Shown piece by piece: positions 62,658 to 64,000 of a DNA stretch of 64,000 nucleotides. Position 1 is the first letter of the stretch. Every line of letters begins with the position of its first letter. The translations under genes and the position numbers were made by a program. The stretch spans positions 784,592 to 848,591 of the forward strand of contig NZ_LFKO01000002.1 in the NCBI RefSeq assembly GCF_001265075.1, written 5' to 3'. The stretch comes from Salinicoccus sp. YB14-2 (GTDB lineage Bacteria > Bacillota > Bacilli > Staphylococcales > Salinicoccaceae). Below the pieces are notes generated by a model. The model saw only the letters and a list, made by a program, of their open reading frames with translations, searched no databases and was not told the DNA's origin.

Positions 62658-63556
62658 TGAGAACGAAAAGTGTTAAGCTGCTGCAGCTTGAAATTTTGAA
62701 CCAGCGCACCATGCTTTCTGATGAAGACAGGAAAAATTTGAATAAATATCAGATAGGCCACGTTGGCGAGCTGCAGTTTGATTCAGTAGTCGAGATGCTC
62801 GCCTGTCCCGTCGTCCATTTGAAAGATTACAGATTTCAGCTGGATGGTTATGGCGCCCGCGATAAAAAGGTCGGAAACGAGCCGGCAGAAGTCCAGATAG
62901 ACAACATCATCATCACAGATGATCAGCTCTATACATTTGAGATCAAGAATTATCAATATGACATGGAATACTACGCCGACGGACCGTGGCGCTTTGCCGG
63001 AGGCAAGGAAATCGTCAATCCCATGAACCAGGTCGACAGCCACCGAAACGTATTGACATCACTGATGAAAGATTTCAACATGCAGTTCAATCTGTCTGCC
63101 AACCTGGTGTTTATTCACCCAGAGCAGACAATCTACAATCTGCCGAACCACCCGAACATCTACACCCGCAGCAATCTTAATAAACGTCTGAAGTATCTTT
63201 CGAAGCCGAACCGTTACGATTACAGCCGCTTCGTCGAGATGCTCGACACGAGACGCATATTCAAGTCTGCCTATCACAGCGATGCCAATGTCACCTTCGA
63301 AGAGCTTGCCGGCGGGGTATTCTGTGCCGATTGCGCCAACAGCAGACTGCGCCGCATGCACCGGGATAAGTTTGTCTGTGATGAGTGCGGTGAGTTTTCT
63401 ACACAAGTTGATATTCTGAAGCAACTGGTAAAGGAACTTCAAACTCTCAATTCATCATGGCAATTATCATCAAATAAGATTGCAAAATACAGCGGTAACA
63501 CTTTCAGCAGTGCGACTGTTCGACGATATAGACATAAAAACTTAATTGAATACTGA
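62657..63556 (+). CDS. NERD-domain protein with zinc ribbon and C-terminal helical domain
   Basis: A 299-residue protein. The NERD (nuclease-related) region (about 30-150) shows GHVGELQF, VQIDNIII (Asp82) and FEIKN (Glu95, Lys97), the acidic-acidic-Lys pattern of PD-(D/E)XK folds. A helical middle follows, then a zinc ribbon with CADC (223-226) and CDEC (241-244) and a basic tail ending RRYRHKNLIEY. This predicts a nucleic-acid-binding or -cutting protein; the role is unknown. Coupled to yktB. No hairpin terminator follows except repeat array D. Confidence 0.75.
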   Translation: MRTKSVKLLQLEILNQRTMLSDEDRKNLNKYQIGHVGELQFDSVVEMLACPVVHLKDYRFQLDGYGARDKKVGNEPAEVQIDNIIITDDQLYTFEIKNYQYDMEYYADGPWRFAGGKEIVNPMNQVDSHRNVLTSLMKDFNMQFNLSANLVFIHPEQTIYNLPNHPNIYTRSNLNKRLKYLSKPNRYDYSRFVEMLDTRRIFKSAYHSDANVTFEELAGGVFCADCANSRLRRMHRDKFVCDECGEFSTQVDILKQLVKELQTLNSSWQLSSNKIAKYSGNTFSSATVRRYRHKNLIEY

Positions 63557-63598
63557 AATAGAGAAATACCTGTTCCTTCGTCATGATTTTTACCGACG

Positions 63599-63864
63599 AG
63601 TGAGCAGGTTTCTCTTCGCGCTGCTCACTCAGCATCACTTCCCGACATCAAGTGAGCAGGTTTCTCTTCGCGCTGCTCACTCAGCATCACTTCCCGACAT
63701 CAAGTGAGCAGGTTTCTCTCTGCGCTGCTCACTTAGCGCCGTTTTCCGACTCAGGTGAGCAGGTTTCTTCCCGCGCTGCTCACTTAGCATCATTTTTCGA
63801 CTCAGGTGAGCAGATTTCTTCCCGCGCTGCTCACTTAGCGTCATTTTTCGGCACAGGTGAGCAG
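63599..63864 (-). repeat. 51/52-bp hairpin repeat array D (5 hairpins and a lone arm)
   Basis: GTGAGCAG arms recur with spacings of 52, 52, 51, 51 and 51 bases from 63601 to 63858. Five full hairpins (CTGCTCACT ... GTGAGCAG, 38-39 bases) start at 63621, 63673, 63725, 63776 and 63827. The first two 52-base units are identical. On the minus strand the loop and linker (TCGAAAAATGATG, GGGAAGAAA) match array A, so the array is inverted relative to it. It fills the gap after the NERD gene. Confidence 0.88.
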
Positions 63865-63892
63865 GTTTCTTCATAATAAATATAAACACCTC

Positions 63893-63922
63893 AAAAAGCG
63901 CGCCCGGACCAACCGGGCACGC
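63893..63922 (-). terminator. Terminator of the gene entering from the right edge
   Basis: On the minus strand GCGTGCCCGG pairs with CCGGGCGCGC (one mismatch), with a 5-base loop, followed by five T. Confidence 0.78.
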
Positions 63923-63925
63923 CTA

Positions 63926-64000
63926 TTAATACTCTATGACTTTCATCTTAAGACTGCTGATTTTTCCCGCTCTTTTTCGCCGCCCTTCACTCTGGAACCT
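63926..64000 (-). CDS. C-terminal end of an unidentified protein (partial)
   Basis: The minus frame is open from the window edge to a TAA at 63926-63928, giving 24 residues, strongly basic in the middle (GRRKRAGK) and ending LKMKVIEY. The terminator directly behind it supports a real gene end. The family cannot be told. Confidence 0.5.
   Translation of the reverse strand, partial: RFQSEGRRKRAGKISSLKMKVIEY

Noticed and set aside
63652-63889. Small repeat proteins on both strands of array D
   Set aside because: The frames arise from the repeat period and palindromic arms, lack start signals, and two units are 52 bases long, which breaks a constant frame.

Overview
The window is chromosomal DNA of a low-to-moderate GC Firmicute. 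Gene order (mraZ-rsmH-ftsL-pbp-mraY-murD-divIB-ftsA-ftsZ, ylmDE-sepF-ylmGH-divIVA-ileS, lspA-rluD-pyr operon, rpmF-bshC, typA-ylaN-ftsW-pyc-ctaA) is that of Staphylococcaceae. Several traits point away from Staphylococcus aureus towards a relative such as Jeotgalicoccus, Salinicoccus or Macrococcus. These are a full caa3-type cytochrome c oxidase cluster, a pyrK-pyrD (class 1B) pair inside the pyr operon, a 645-residue aconitase between ctaA and pyc, and many acidic protein tails. The genus is an inference; no rRNA or tRNA gene was seen.

Layout: 1-2.7 kb carries the end of an unknown gene, pgcA, a DUF488 gene and a small membrane protein on the + strand. From 2.7 to 14.2 kb lies the complete UMP operon (pyrR-pyrP-pyrB-pyrC-carA-carB-pyrK-pyrD-pyrF-pyrE, minus strand) with a sigma-A-type promoter, a PyrR-binding RNA loop and one leader terminator. 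From 14.5 to 18.9 kb are rluD-lspA-ileS, the last behind a T-box leader. From 18.9 to 33 kb is the division and cell-wall cluster, headed by mraZ with a triple MraZ box at its promoter. From 33 to 41.3 kb are bshC, a GNAT gene, rpmF-yceD, tmcAL, coaD-rsmD, ylbG, a glycerophosphodiesterase, ylbF and yugN. From 41.4 to 49.2 kb is the respiratory block ctaM(DUF420)-ctaG-ctaF-ctaE-ctaD-ctaC-ctaB with divergent ctaA. From 49.8 to 57 kb are aconitase, pyruvate carboxylase, ftsW and ylaN. From 57 to 64 kb are ylaH-typA, ylaF, a frame-split NERD-family gene, an inositol-monophosphatase-like gene, yktB, an intact NERD/zinc-ribbon gene and the end of an unknown gene.

Most of the window is housekeeping. 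The signals that the genes do not explain are (1) a family of 51-bp imperfect palindromic units, arranged as tandem hairpin arrays at four separate intergenic sites (14.3, 40.1, 49.4 and 63.6 kb; about 16 hairpins in all), and (2) a pair of NERD-domain paralogues, one intact with PD-(D/E)XK-like residues and a zinc ribbon, the other lacking those residues and split by a one-base frameshift. A perfect 11-bp inverted repeat that supplies a -10 element to both strands between ylaN and a hypothetical gene, and an inverted repeat between ctaB and ctaA, are secondary regulatory candidates.
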